Shown piece by piece: positions 51,091 through 60,032 of a DNA stretch of 64,000 bases (position 1 is its first letter; each line of letters begins with the position of its first letter). Source of the DNA: Laceyella sediminis (GTDB taxonomy: Bacteria; Bacillota; Bacilli; Thermoactinomycetales; Thermoactinomycetaceae). Both the position numbers and the translations under genes were made by a program. Under the pieces are notes generated by a model. The model made no database searches and was not told the DNA's origin. It saw only the letters and a list, made by a program, of their open reading frames with translations. The stretch spans positions 1 to 64,000 of the forward strand of contig NZ_PVTZ01000009.1 of the NCBI RefSeq assembly GCF_003003125.1. The letters run 5' to 3'.

Positions 51091-51966
51091 GTGGCTTGGA
51101 TGATGTTGGATGGACAGCCGACGGAAGAGGCCTCTGCGAAGCTGCCCATCATGGATCATGGTTTGTTATATGGCGTCGGGGCTTTTGAAACGATAAGAAT
51201 ATATCAAGGATTTCCTTTTCTCATAGATGATCATCTTGCGCGGTTGGAGCGGGGCTTGTCCCGGCAGCGCATCCGCTTTCCCTGGCAGCGAGAGGAATGG
51301 CTGGCGCAAATTGAGGAGTTGTTGCGGCTTTCGGGGTTGCAGGACGCTTCTTTGCGCATCATGGTGACGGGCGGTGAAGAGGGCTTGGGGCTGAGAGCGA
51401 GCGAGTATCAACAGCCCCACACCTTGATGTTTATTCGCCCGCTTCCCTTTGACGACGGGGAATGGTTTGCCAAAGGGAAGGAGTTGGAGGTGGTTTCCAT
51501 TCCGCGGCAACCACCCGGCGGGGCGGCCGATATCAAGAGCAACAACTACCTTAACAGCGTGTTAGCGCGCCAACAAGTTCAGCGCTTTCCAGAAGTCGAA
51601 GGGTTGATGTTGACGCCGGACGGATTCTTAGCAGAAGGGATTGTGAGCAATCTATTTTTTGTGCGTGACGGCCAATTGCACACGCCGTCATTGGATCTGG
51701 GTATTTTGGACGGGGTGACCCGCAAGTGGGTGATCGCGCTGGCGCAATCGCTGGGAATCGAGGTGCAAGAAGGGAAGTATCCGCTCGCCGCGCTGGATGA
51801 AGCCGAAGAGATTTTTATCACCAACTCCATTCAGGAGCTGGTTCCCATTCGCATTTGGCGGGGGCGGCACCTCGAGGAACACCCCATTACCGATGCATTG
51901 TATGGAGCGCATCGCTCATGGACAACCTTATTAACCAGCGCTGGAGAGTTAAGCAGGAGGATGTAG
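51091..51966 (+). CDS. pabC: Aminodeoxychorismate lyase
   Basis: Splits aminodeoxychorismate into p-aminobenzoate and pyruvate. A 291-residue fold-type IV PLP enzyme; the PLP lysine lies in DIKSNNYLNSVLARQ, with EGIVSNLFFV and the phosphate-binding GILDGVTRKWVI following. Branched-chain or D-amino acid aminotransferases share the fold, but the pab/fol setting supports PabC. GTG follows GGGGGA. folP starts only 5 bases after its stop. Confidence 0.9.
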   Translation: MAWMMLDGQPTEEASAKLPIMDHGLLYGVGAFETIRIYQGFPFLIDDHLARLERGLSRQRIRFPWQREEWLAQIEELLRLSGLQDASLRIMVTGGEEGLGLRASEYQQPHTLMFIRPLPFDDGEWFAKGKELEVVSIPRQPPGGAADIKSNNYLNSVLARQQVQRFPEVEGLMLTPDGFLAEGIVSNLFFVRDGQLHTPSLDLGILDGVTRKWVIALAQSLGIEVQEGKYPLAALDEAEEIFITNSIQELVPIRIWRGRHLEEHPITDALYGAHRSWTTLLTSAGELSRRM

Positions 51967-51971
51967 CACTC

Positions 51972-52814
51972 ATGAAATCACACAGTATACAAGCGGGTCC
52001 TTATTCGTTATCATATGGCAACCGAACACTGGTGATGGGGATTGTCAATGTCACGCCTGATTCTTTTTCCGACGGGGGCAAGTACGCCTCCGCCCAGCTT
52101 GCGTTGGAACATGCCAAGCAATTGGTGGAAGACGGGGCTGACATCATCGATATCGGCGGGGAATCGACCCGTCCTGGGGCAGAGCCTGTTTCGCTTGAGG
52201 AGGAACTGGCTCGGGTAATTCCCGCAGTCAAGTTGTTGGCCAAGGAGTTGGATTGCCCTATTTCGGTTGACACCTATAAGGCGGAAGTGGCCAAGCAGGC
52301 GGTGTTGGCGGGCGCTCACATCATCAATGATATCTGGGGAGCGAAGCGAGACCCGCGGATGGCCGAAGTGGCGGCAGAGCTAGATGTGCCCATCATCTTG
52401 ATGCACAATCGGGAAGAAGCCCGGTATGATTCCTTGATCAATGATGTTTGTGCCGACTTGCTCGCCTCGGTTGACTTGGTTAGGCAGGCGGGCGTGCGGG
52501 AAGAGAATATTATTTTGGACCCAGGTATCGGCTTTGCCAAAACAGTTGAAGACAACTTTGAAGTGATGCGCCATCTGGACCGGATTGTGGCGCTCGGTTA
52601 TCCTGTATTGTTGGGAACCTCGCGCAAATCCTTCATCGGCAAGACGTTAGACTTGCCCCCGAATGAACGGGTAGAAGGGACGGCAGCCACTGTGGCCTAC
52701 GGCATCACCAAAGGATGCCAACTCATGCGTGTGCATGATGTGAAGGAGATGGTCCGGGTCACCCGCATGATGGATGCGTTGGTTTACGGTCGGACAGCGG
52801 AGGAGGAGAGATGA
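51972..52814 (+). CDS. folP: Dihydropteroate synthase
   Basis: Condenses p-aminobenzoate with the pterin pyrophosphate; the target of sulfonamides. The 280-residue TIM barrel has VMGIVNVTPDSFSDGG, DIIDIGGESTRPGAE, INDIWG and LLGTSRKSFIG. ATG at 51972 lies 11 bases after AGGAGG, a little far, but no better in-frame start is seen. Its stop overlaps the start of folB (ATGA). Confidence 0.96.
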   Translation: MKSHSIQAGPYSLSYGNRTLVMGIVNVTPDSFSDGGKYASAQLALEHAKQLVEDGADIIDIGGESTRPGAEPVSLEEELARVIPAVKLLAKELDCPISVDTYKAEVAKQAVLAGAHIINDIWGAKRDPRMAEVAAELDVPIILMHNREEARYDSLINDVCADLLASVDLVRQAGVREENIILDPGIGFAKTVEDNFEVMRHLDRIVALGYPVLLGTSRKSFIGKTLDLPPNERVEGTAATVAYGITKGCQLMRVHDVKEMVRVTRMMDALVYGRTAEEER

Positions 52815-53173
52815 TGGATAAAATCTTTCTCAACCGCATGTGTTTTTACGCCTATCATGGTGCCTATCCGGAGGAAAACCGGTTGGGGCAACATTTTTAT
52901 GTGGACTTGGAAATGACATTGAATCTCCAACCCGCGGCCTTGGCTGATGATCTGTCGTTGACAGTCAATTATGGACAGGTGTATGAACTGATTGAGCAGG
53001 AGATGACCAAAACCAAAGTGAAGTTGTTGGAGACATTGGCGGAACGGATCGCGGGACGGATTCTCCGTGAGTATCCGGTTGCAGAAGTGCGGTTGCGCGT
53101 GACCAAACCCAATCCGCCGATTCCAGGCCATTATGAGTCGGTGGGCGTGGAGATTGTGCGCAAGCGATCATGA
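52811..53173 (+). CDS. folB: Dihydroneopterin aldolase
   Basis: Makes 6-hydroxymethyl-7,8-dihydropterin. The 120-residue protein has the MDKIFLNRMCFYAYHGAYPEE start with the catalytic tyrosine and glutamate, then VNYGQVYELIEQ and LETLAERIA, and a C-terminal KPNPPIPGHYESVGVEI with the active-site lysine. It overlaps folP upstream and folK downstream by 4 bases, so the three are translationally coupled. Confidence 0.95.
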   Translation: MMDKIFLNRMCFYAYHGAYPEENRLGQHFYVDLEMTLNLQPAALADDLSLTVNYGQVYELIEQEMTKTKVKLLETLAERIAGRILREYPVAEVRLRVTKPNPPIPGHYESVGVEIVRKRS

Positions 53174-53700
53174 GCCGTAAGATGAGAGCTTATCTGGGGC
53201 TTGGCGGCAACATGGGCGATCGCTTGTCTTTGTTGAGCCAAGCGGTTAAGCTTTTGGATTTGACCCAGGGCATCTCGGTCAACCGCATCTCCTCCATATA
53301 TGAAACAGCTCCAGTGGGTCTGTTGGAGCAACCGCACTTCTACAATTTGGTGGTGGAGATTCAAACCACTCTGACTCCTGCTGAGCTGTTGCGGGTCGCA
53401 TTGGCCATCGAGAAGAAATTACACCGCGTCCGCCACAAGCGATGGGGCCCGCGAACCATTGACATCGATCTTTTGTTGTACGATGATCGGATGATTCAGC
53501 GCGAGGAATTGGAAATTCCGCATCCACGAATGCATGAGCGCGCTTTTGTGTTAATACCGCTTATGGAGATTGCGGGGGATATTGCCATTCCGGGGACGGG
53601 TACGCGGCTGAGTCAATATATCGCCCAATTGCCCGCCGAACAAGAGATAACCAAGCTTGACGATGTGCTTTTGCCTGTATTGGAAAGAAATGGAAGTTGA
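53170..53700 (+). CDS. folK: 2-amino-4-hydroxy-6-hydroxymethyldihydropteridine diphosphokinase
   Basis: Transfers pyrophosphate from ATP to the pterin before the FolP step. The 176-residue enzyme shows AYLGLGGNMGDR, YETAPVGLLEQPHFYNLVVEI, RVRHKRWGPRTIDIDLLLYDD with the two metal aspartates, and LEIPHPRMHERAFVL. ATG overlaps the folB stop. The HTH gene yazB, next in B. subtilis, is absent. Confidence 0.96.
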   Translation: MSRKMRAYLGLGGNMGDRLSLLSQAVKLLDLTQGISVNRISSIYETAPVGLLEQPHFYNLVVEIQTTLTPAELLRVALAIEKKLHRVRHKRWGPRTIDIDLLLYDDRMIQREELEIPHPRMHERAFVLIPLMEIAGDIAIPGTGTRLSQYIAQLPAEQEITKLDDVLLPVLERNGS

Positions 53701-53808
53701 TACTTTTGGTGTGGAATGGTAGGAATCCGCTAAGACATGCCAGAGGAAGCCCCGTTTCGTTGCATGAATAAATTGGGTGAGTGAAATGACTGGAAGGAGG
53801 GAAAACCA

Positions 53809-54825
53809 TTGCTCAAAATTGGAGATATTGAAATGAAAAACCGGGTTGTGTTGGCGCCGATGGCTGGTGTGTGCAACCCAGCATTCCGATTGATCGCCAA
53901 GGAATTCGGCGTAGGTTTGGTCTGCGCAGAGATGGTCAGCGACAAAGCAATTCTGCATGGAAATAAACGTACGCAAGAGATGCTATATGTTGATGAACGG
54001 GAGAAGCCGCTCAGCTTGCAGATTTTCGGCGGCGATAAGGAAACGTTGGTGGAAGCGGCCAGAGTGGTGGACGAACAGACCAACGCTGACATTATCGATA
54101 TCAATATGGGGTGTCCGGTGCCGAAAGTGGTGAAGTGTGATGCGGGCGCCCGCTGGCTGTTGGAGCCGAAGAAAATTGAAGAGATGGTTTCTGCCGTAGT
54201 CAAAGTGGTCAAAAAGCCGGTTACCGTGAAGATGCGGATCGGTTGGGATGAAGACCATATCTATGTGGAGGACAATGCTAAAGCTGTAGAAAGTGCGGGT
54301 GGGAAGGCCGTTGCCGTACACGGTCGCACGCGGCAACAGATGTACCGCGGCCATGCGAATTGGGAGTACATCCGCTTGGCTAAGCAAGCGGTATCCATCC
54401 CGGTCATCGGCAATGGAGACGTGTTCACCCCAGAAGATGCCAAGCGCATGCTGGAGACGACCGGTTGCGACGGGGTGATGATCGGGCGCGCTGCTTTGGG
54501 GAATCCATGGATGCTGTATCGCACTGTTCATTACCTGGAACATGGTGAGCTTTTGCCCGAACCGTCGCCGTCTGAAAAGATCCGCATCGCCCTGTTGCAC
54601 ATGGATCGCTTGATCAACCTGCGCGGCGAACGGATTGCGGTGCGTGAAATGCGCAAGCATGCCACATGGTATTTGAAAGGATTGCCTGGAGCGTCCAAGA
54701 TCAAAGATGTGGTCACGCAACAAGAAACGCGTGATGGGATGGCGGAAGTGCTGCTAACATTCGTTCGCGAATTGGAGCGGGAGCAAGCGGCCGAACAAGC
54801 CAATTTACAACAGGAGACCGCATGA
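53809..54825 (+). CDS. dusB: tRNA-dihydrouridine synthase
   Basis: Reduces specific uridines in tRNA D-loops with FMN and NADPH. The 338-residue protein has APMAGVCNPAFR, the catalytic cysteine in INMGCPVPKVVK (about residue 102), VAVHGRTRQQMYRG and VIGNGDVFTPEDAKRML of the FMN barrel, then the small helical RNA-binding domain. TTG has AAGGAGGG upstream. This is the YacF/DusB type, in its usual place before lysS. Confidence 0.94.
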   Translation: MLKIGDIEMKNRVVLAPMAGVCNPAFRLIAKEFGVGLVCAEMVSDKAILHGNKRTQEMLYVDEREKPLSLQIFGGDKETLVEAARVVDEQTNADIIDINMGCPVPKVVKCDAGARWLLEPKKIEEMVSAVVKVVKKPVTVKMRIGWDEDHIYVEDNAKAVESAGGKAVAVHGRTRQQMYRGHANWEYIRLAKQAVSIPVIGNGDVFTPEDAKRMLETTGCDGVMIGRAALGNPWMLYRTVHYLEHGELLPEPSPSEKIRIALLHMDRLINLRGERIAVREMRKHATWYLKGLPGASKIKDVVTQQETRDGMAEVLLTFVRELEREQAAEQANLQQETA

Positions 54826-54857
54826 CACTAGCGGATTGAGATTATTTTTACCTATGA

Positions 54858-56363
<1,506 letters not shown>

Positions 56364-56385
56364 TGTAGCTCATAACCTTCTGAAG

Positions 56386-56440
56386 TTATCCACAGCTTGT
56401 GCACAAATTGTGTGTGAATTGTGTATAACTTGTGTACAGA
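56386..56440. promoter_or_regulatory. Phased 11-bp array resembling DnaA boxes
   Basis: A perfect DnaA box TTATCCACA (56386-56394) is followed in the same orientation by four units starting TTGTG at 56397, 56408, 56419 and 56430, each exactly 11 bp apart. That gives five 9-mers separated by 2 bp. On the minus strand 56428-56420 reads TTATACACA, matching TTWTNCACA. It lies between the lysS stop and its terminator. DnaA binding is inferred from sequence only. Confidence 0.6.
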
Positions 56441-56482
56441 AAAGGGCAGTTTCTTCAACATGAAGAAGCAGCCCTTTATTTT
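56440..56482 (+). terminator. Terminator after lysS
   Basis: AAAGGGC and GCCCTTT enclose an inner TTCTTC/GAAGAA stem, followed by ATTTTT. Confidence 0.88.
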
Positions 56483-56569
56483 TATAATAAATGGAAATAA
56501 AGGATGAAAAAGGAATGAGGCTCAGTGGTAGCGAATTTATTATGGAACCGCAAAATGGGGAGGGATTGC

Positions 56570-56704
56570 GTGGAAGATAAGTGCACCTGCGCTACCTGTG
56601 GAGCCAAGTCCTTATATATCCAATTTTTTGAGATCGACGGGAAGTATTACTGCCGCATTTGTTATACAGAGAAGTTGATGGAAGAGGAGCAGAATCGGGA
56701 ATAA
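56570..56704 (+). CDS. 44-residue zinc-knuckle protein
   Basis: I do not recognise this family firmly. It reads as a treble-clef or ribbon-like mini-protein: CTCATC at residues 5-10 and CRIC near 29-32, two close cysteine clusters separated by about 20 residues, then a highly charged tail LMEEEQNRE. The spacing recalls the Gin/CsfB sporulation inhibitors but is shorter. GTG at 56570 follows GGGGAGGG. A terminator follows. The ordered cysteines and ribosome site make it likely to be a real gene. Confidence 0.6.
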   Translation: MEDKCTCATCGAKSLYIQFFEIDGKYYCRICYTEKLMEEEQNRE

Positions 56705-56732
56705 AACACTTAACTTAATTGAGTGAAAGAGG

Positions 56733-56764
56733 CGGGGCCAAGAGGTGTTGTGCCCCGTTTGTTT
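56733..56764 (+). terminator. Terminator after the zinc-knuckle gene
   Basis: CGGGGC (56733-56738) pairs with GCCCCG (56752-56757), followed by TTTGTTTTG. Confidence 0.8.
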
Positions 56765-57265
56765 TGCTTTCATAAGTATGGAGAAGGGATCAGGGTGAAT
56801 GTCGCCGAGTCTAGCCGTGTGCTGGCCTCGGTAAATTTTTGTGGAGGTGGCGGCCTGATCGGGCATGAAATGGCTTGTTTTAATGAAATAAACCTAATAT
56901 AATGACCGTAGATTCATCTGGAACACAATGGATAATCATAATTTTCTAACGCGGGGCGGCTCTCGTTTTTTCGTCCAGTCCAGCTGACGGCAAAGATTGT
57001 GATAGACGATAGGCCAAAGAAGTGTTAGCGTAGGAGTATAGGTGATGCGAACCATTGTCCAAAATTGGACGCAATTTTTCGCAACAATTCATCCTATCTA
57101 TGTACTTGCGACATGAATTGACTTACGAGTAAAATGGTATAAGCGGGAAGATGTAGAAACGTTCAGCTTTTTCTGTTTCGCTTTTCTATTCTCAGGTGGA
57201 ATTTCCAAGATTGTCTATCCTTGAATATATATTTAAATCCATTTGACCGTTAGGGAGGTTACTGT
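56765..57265 (+). other. Long leader/intergenic region before the second grpE
   Basis: No gene. A candidate sigma-A promoter (TTGTTT 56875-56880, 17 bp, TATAAT 56898-56903) would give a ~360-base leader. Within it GTCCAA (57057-57062) and TTGGAC (57065-57070) form a 14-bp near-palindrome of operator size. A CIRCE element, expected for HrcA-controlled grpE, was not seen. Confidence 0.4.
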
Positions 57266-57904
57266 ATGGGCCCCAGGAAAGAGAACCAGAAGCCAATGGG
57301 AGAAAAACATCATTTGCCATTCCCAGAGGCTCGATTTGGTTTGCCTGCGAGAAGAGATAATGCTGTCAGAGATGTGAGAGAGGCACGTGGCAATAGCGAG
57401 CGCCAGCAACAGCAAGTTCTTACCATGTTGAACAGCTTGCAACAAAACTTCACTTCATTGTTGCAGGTGGTAACCAATCGACTGAGCTACGATAAGACGA
57501 AAGAAGCCGCCTTTGACCGACTGTATAAAGAAATGGAAGATTTGAAGGTGGACCAGGAGTTAAACCAACTCCGCCCCCTCTATATCGATTTAATCCTGCT
57601 CATCGACCGCATGAATACGATATACAATGATAAATTAGACACTGGCAATCGTAATCCGGAATTAGTGAATATATTACAAACGCTAAGCCATGAAGTGTTG
57701 GAAATTTTGTATCGCCGCGGAGTGGAGCTGATCGTGGCGCCATCGAATAAATTTGACCCGCGCATCCAGCAAGTCGTGGAAGTGATCCCGACCAAGCACC
57801 CCGCTGAAGATGGCACAGTTGTACATATGGTGCGTCATGGTTTCAAATATAAGGATGTCGTCCTGCGTCCGGAAGAAGTGGTCATCAAAAAATACCATGG
57901 CTAG
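57266..57904 (+). CDS. GrpE-like nucleotide exchange factor (accessory copy)
   Basis: A 212-residue GrpE-family protein. The C-terminal beta-wing region is clear: FDPRIQQVVEVIPT, then GTVVHMVRHGFKYKDVVLRPEEVVIKK. The middle is a long helix/coiled coil (about residues 45-140) and the N-terminal 45 residues are basic and probably disordered. The usual heat-shock operon (hrcA-grpE-dnaK-dnaJ) is not here, so this is probably a second GrpE devoted to the Hsp70 encoded 207 bases downstream. ATG follows AGGGAGG. Confidence 0.78.
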   Translation: MGPRKENQKPMGEKHHLPFPEARFGLPARRDNAVRDVREARGNSERQQQQVLTMLNSLQQNFTSLLQVVTNRLSYDKTKEAAFDRLYKEMEDLKVDQELNQLRPLYIDLILLIDRMNTIYNDKLDTGNRNPELVNILQTLSHEVLEILYRRGVELIVAPSNKFDPRIQQVVEVIPTKHPAEDGTVVHMVRHGFKYKDVVLRPEEVVIKKYHG

Positions 57905-57961
57905 CTGTTGGCTCATTCGCTTCGGCAACCAGCCTTCCTTGAAGTTAAAAGTCTTATATTG

Positions 57962-57988
57962 AAGATGGGATTCCCATCTTTTCCTTTT
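57962..57988 (+). terminator. Hairpin between the grpE-like and hsp70 genes
   Basis: AAGATGG (57962-57968) pairs with CCATCTT (57974-57980), then TTCCTTTT. It may reduce read-through to the Hsp70 gene. Confidence 0.55.
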
Positions 57989-58111
57989 GATTTGCACAAC
58001 AGTTTGTCTGTTTGTTGCGTCTAATATTATGACCATAGAAAAGTGTCTCTTTAAAATGCGTCATTATTGCCTTTTTGACCTTGATGGAAGTGATAGAGGG
58101 AGTGAAAAAAG

Positions 58112-59434
58112 ATGGGAAGAGTTGTAGGGATCGACCTGGGAACGACTTACTCGGCGATCGCTATAGTGAACAAGTACGGAAAACCGGAAATGCTCGCTAA
58201 CCGTGAAGGAGAACGCATTACCCCTTCAGTCGTGCTCTTTGATGGTGCCGATGTCGTGGTGGGAAGCATCGCGAAGCGTACTGCGGTGGCAAGCCCGTTC
58301 AATGTGGTCCAGTTTGTAAAACGGCAGATTGGGGACAAGACATGGAAGTTTCAGACTGATAACCATGATGACTTCACACCTGAGGAAATCTCTGCGATGA
58401 TTTTGCGCCGCCTCAAGGAAGACGCCGAGACATTGTTGGATGAGAAGATCGAGGATGCAGTGATCACCGTGCCAGCGTATTTCGATGACGCTCAGCGCAA
58501 AGCGACCCAAGATGCGGGGCGGATTGCAGGACTTAATGTGTTGCGCATTATCAACGAACCAACCGCCGCCGCTTTGGCTTATGGGCTGGACAAAATGCAT
58601 CAAACCCAAAACCTGCTCGTCTACGATTTGGGGGGCGGTACGTTCGATGTGACGATCATGAATCTGTCTCCGGACGGTTTGCGTGTGCTTTCCACGGGTG
58701 GAGCGAAGAACTTGGGCGGTTTTGATTGGGACAACATGGTGATGAACTACTTGAATGAAGAATTTAAAGCGCAAGGCGGCATTGACTTGTTAGAAGATCC
58801 CATGTTGGAGCAAGATCTGCGTGAAAAAGCGGAAATCGCCAAGAAAACCCTCTCTGTCCGGGATCGCACCAATGTGTTCTTGTCTGCAAATGGAGTCAAC
58901 GTTTCCATTCCTCTGACCCGCACCAAATTCGATGAATTAACGGCTCCCCTCCTCAATCGCACCCAAAAGATTTTGGAGTTTGTATTAGAGGATGCCGGCC
59001 TTCAGTGGAAGGATATTGACCGGGTGTTGCTTGTGGGCGGTTCGACACGCATGAAACAAGTGCCGGCTATGATCGAACGGGTGACGGGAATCAAACCGTC
59101 CCTCGACGTAAACCCGGATGAGGTGGTTGCGCAAGGAGCGGCCATTCAAGGTGCGATTCTGCAAATTAAGCAAGGCACGGCCGACATGCACCTCACCCAA
59201 GCCTTCCCTGTCGTCGAAGTGCAGGATGTGAACTCGCACAGCATGGGAGTAGTGGCGTTGGATGAAGCAGGTGAGGAATTCAACTCCATCGTACTCAAGA
59301 AGGACACCACCATTCCGAGCCGGGTAAGCGGTCATTACAAAACAACGGTTGACGGCCAATCCCAACTTTTCTTGCAAGTGACTGAAGGCGAGGACAGCGA
59401 CCTCGATTATGTGAAAATCGTTGGGAAGGGATGA
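58112..59434 (+). CDS. Hsp70/DnaK-like chaperone, first part (frameshifted)
   Basis: A 440-residue Hsp70. The ATPase domain is complete: GIDLGTTYS (residues 5-13), NEPTAAALAYG, DLGGGTFDV (about 172-180) and LLVGGSTRM (about 307). The interdomain linker lacks the usual DLLLLDV and reads TQAFPVVEVQDV. The substrate-binding beta domain starts normally, then stops at TGA (59432-59434) after DLDYVKIVGKG. The next frame resumes the missing strands at once. ATG follows GAGGGAGTG. Probably not the main DnaK. Confidence 0.88.
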   Translation: MGRVVGIDLGTTYSAIAIVNKYGKPEMLANREGERITPSVVLFDGADVVVGSIAKRTAVASPFNVVQFVKRQIGDKTWKFQTDNHDDFTPEEISAMILRRLKEDAETLLDEKIEDAVITVPAYFDDAQRKATQDAGRIAGLNVLRIINEPTAAALAYGLDKMHQTQNLLVYDLGGGTFDVTIMNLSPDGLRVLSTGGAKNLGGFDWDNMVMNYLNEEFKAQGGIDLLEDPMLEQDLREKAEIAKKTLSVRDRTNVFLSANGVNVSIPLTRTKFDELTAPLLNRTQKILEFVLEDAGLQWKDIDRVLLVGGSTRMKQVPAMIERVTGIKPSLDVNPDEVVAQGAAIQGAILQIKQGTADMHLTQAFPVVEVQDVNSHSMGVVALDEAGEEFNSIVLKKDTTIPSRVSGHYKTTVDGQSQLFLQVTEGEDSDLDYVKIVGKG

Positions 59435-59634
59435 TCGACCTCCCAGCTTATCCGAAAGGCGCGCCGTTGGAAGTGATTTTCGAATACGACAGTGATGGGA
59501 TCATCCACATTTCGGTCATTGATTCCACCGCGGGCACTTTGTTGGGCGAGCTAAACATTGAAAGAACTTCCAACCTGACTGAAGATGAAGTACGGGCGAA
59601 ACAACGCCGCGTTGAGAAGATGGCAATCGGTTAA
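59431..59634 (+). CDS. Hsp70 substrate-binding domain, continuation in the -1 frame
   Basis: 67 codons that continue the Hsp70: LPAYPKGAPLEVIFEYDSDGIIHISV is the conserved end of the beta sandwich, and NLTEDEVRAKQRRVEKM is the start of helix A. The chain then ends, so the helical lid is missing. It overlaps the first part as ATGA. One extra base in the GGG run just before (59428-59430) would join both into a ~508-residue protein. A true split with reinitiation, a mutation, or a base error are all possible. Confidence 0.75.
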   Translation: MIDLPAYPKGAPLEVIFEYDSDGIIHISVIDSTAGTLLGELNIERTSNLTEDEVRAKQRRVEKMAIG

Positions 59635-59718
59635 TGTTAAATGATGGATTAGGCAAATAAAACAGAGTGAGTCAGTCCTTATCGTCTATTTTTCGAACAA
59701 ATGGTGAAAGATAAGCGA

Positions 59719-59742
59719 AAAGCCGGGTAATCCCGGCTTTTT
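59719..59742 (+). terminator. Terminator after hsp70
   Basis: AAAGCCGGG (59719-59727) pairs with CCCGGCTTT (59732-59740), loop TAAT, then TT. Confidence 0.85.
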
Positions 59743-60032
59743 CATGTTGTCAAATGAAGTTGAACTATTGCCAATAATGTGGTAAATTGATAAAATTGAA
59801 CCGATTGAGGGTATATATAAGTATATTATGCTAAACTTGGAGGAAGATTTCATTTAATCCCAATAAGATTATACATTTCCCATTATGTTTAATTAATACC
59901 TAGTTTTAAAATATTTAATAAATCTTAGAGGAAAGTATTGAACTTCATTTTTACTAAGATAAAATATAGTGATGCTATCATCAAATATCGTTGTTGAAAA
60001 AGCATGCTATTTAAGGAGGCTTTGCTTTTCTT
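59743..60032 (+). promoter_or_regulatory. AT-rich region with the Tad operon promoter
   Basis: Markedly AT-rich, without a gene. The best promoter is TTGAAC (59938-59943), 16-bp spacer, TAAAAT (59960-59965). AAGGAGG (60013-60019) is the ribosome site of the next gene, 13 bases from its ATG, which is longer than usual. Confidence 0.5.

Noticed and set aside
59420-59440. Programmed -1 frameshifting in the Hsp70 gene
   Set aside because: No X-XXY-YYZ slippery heptamer is present at the joint; mutation, base error or reinitiation explains it more simply.
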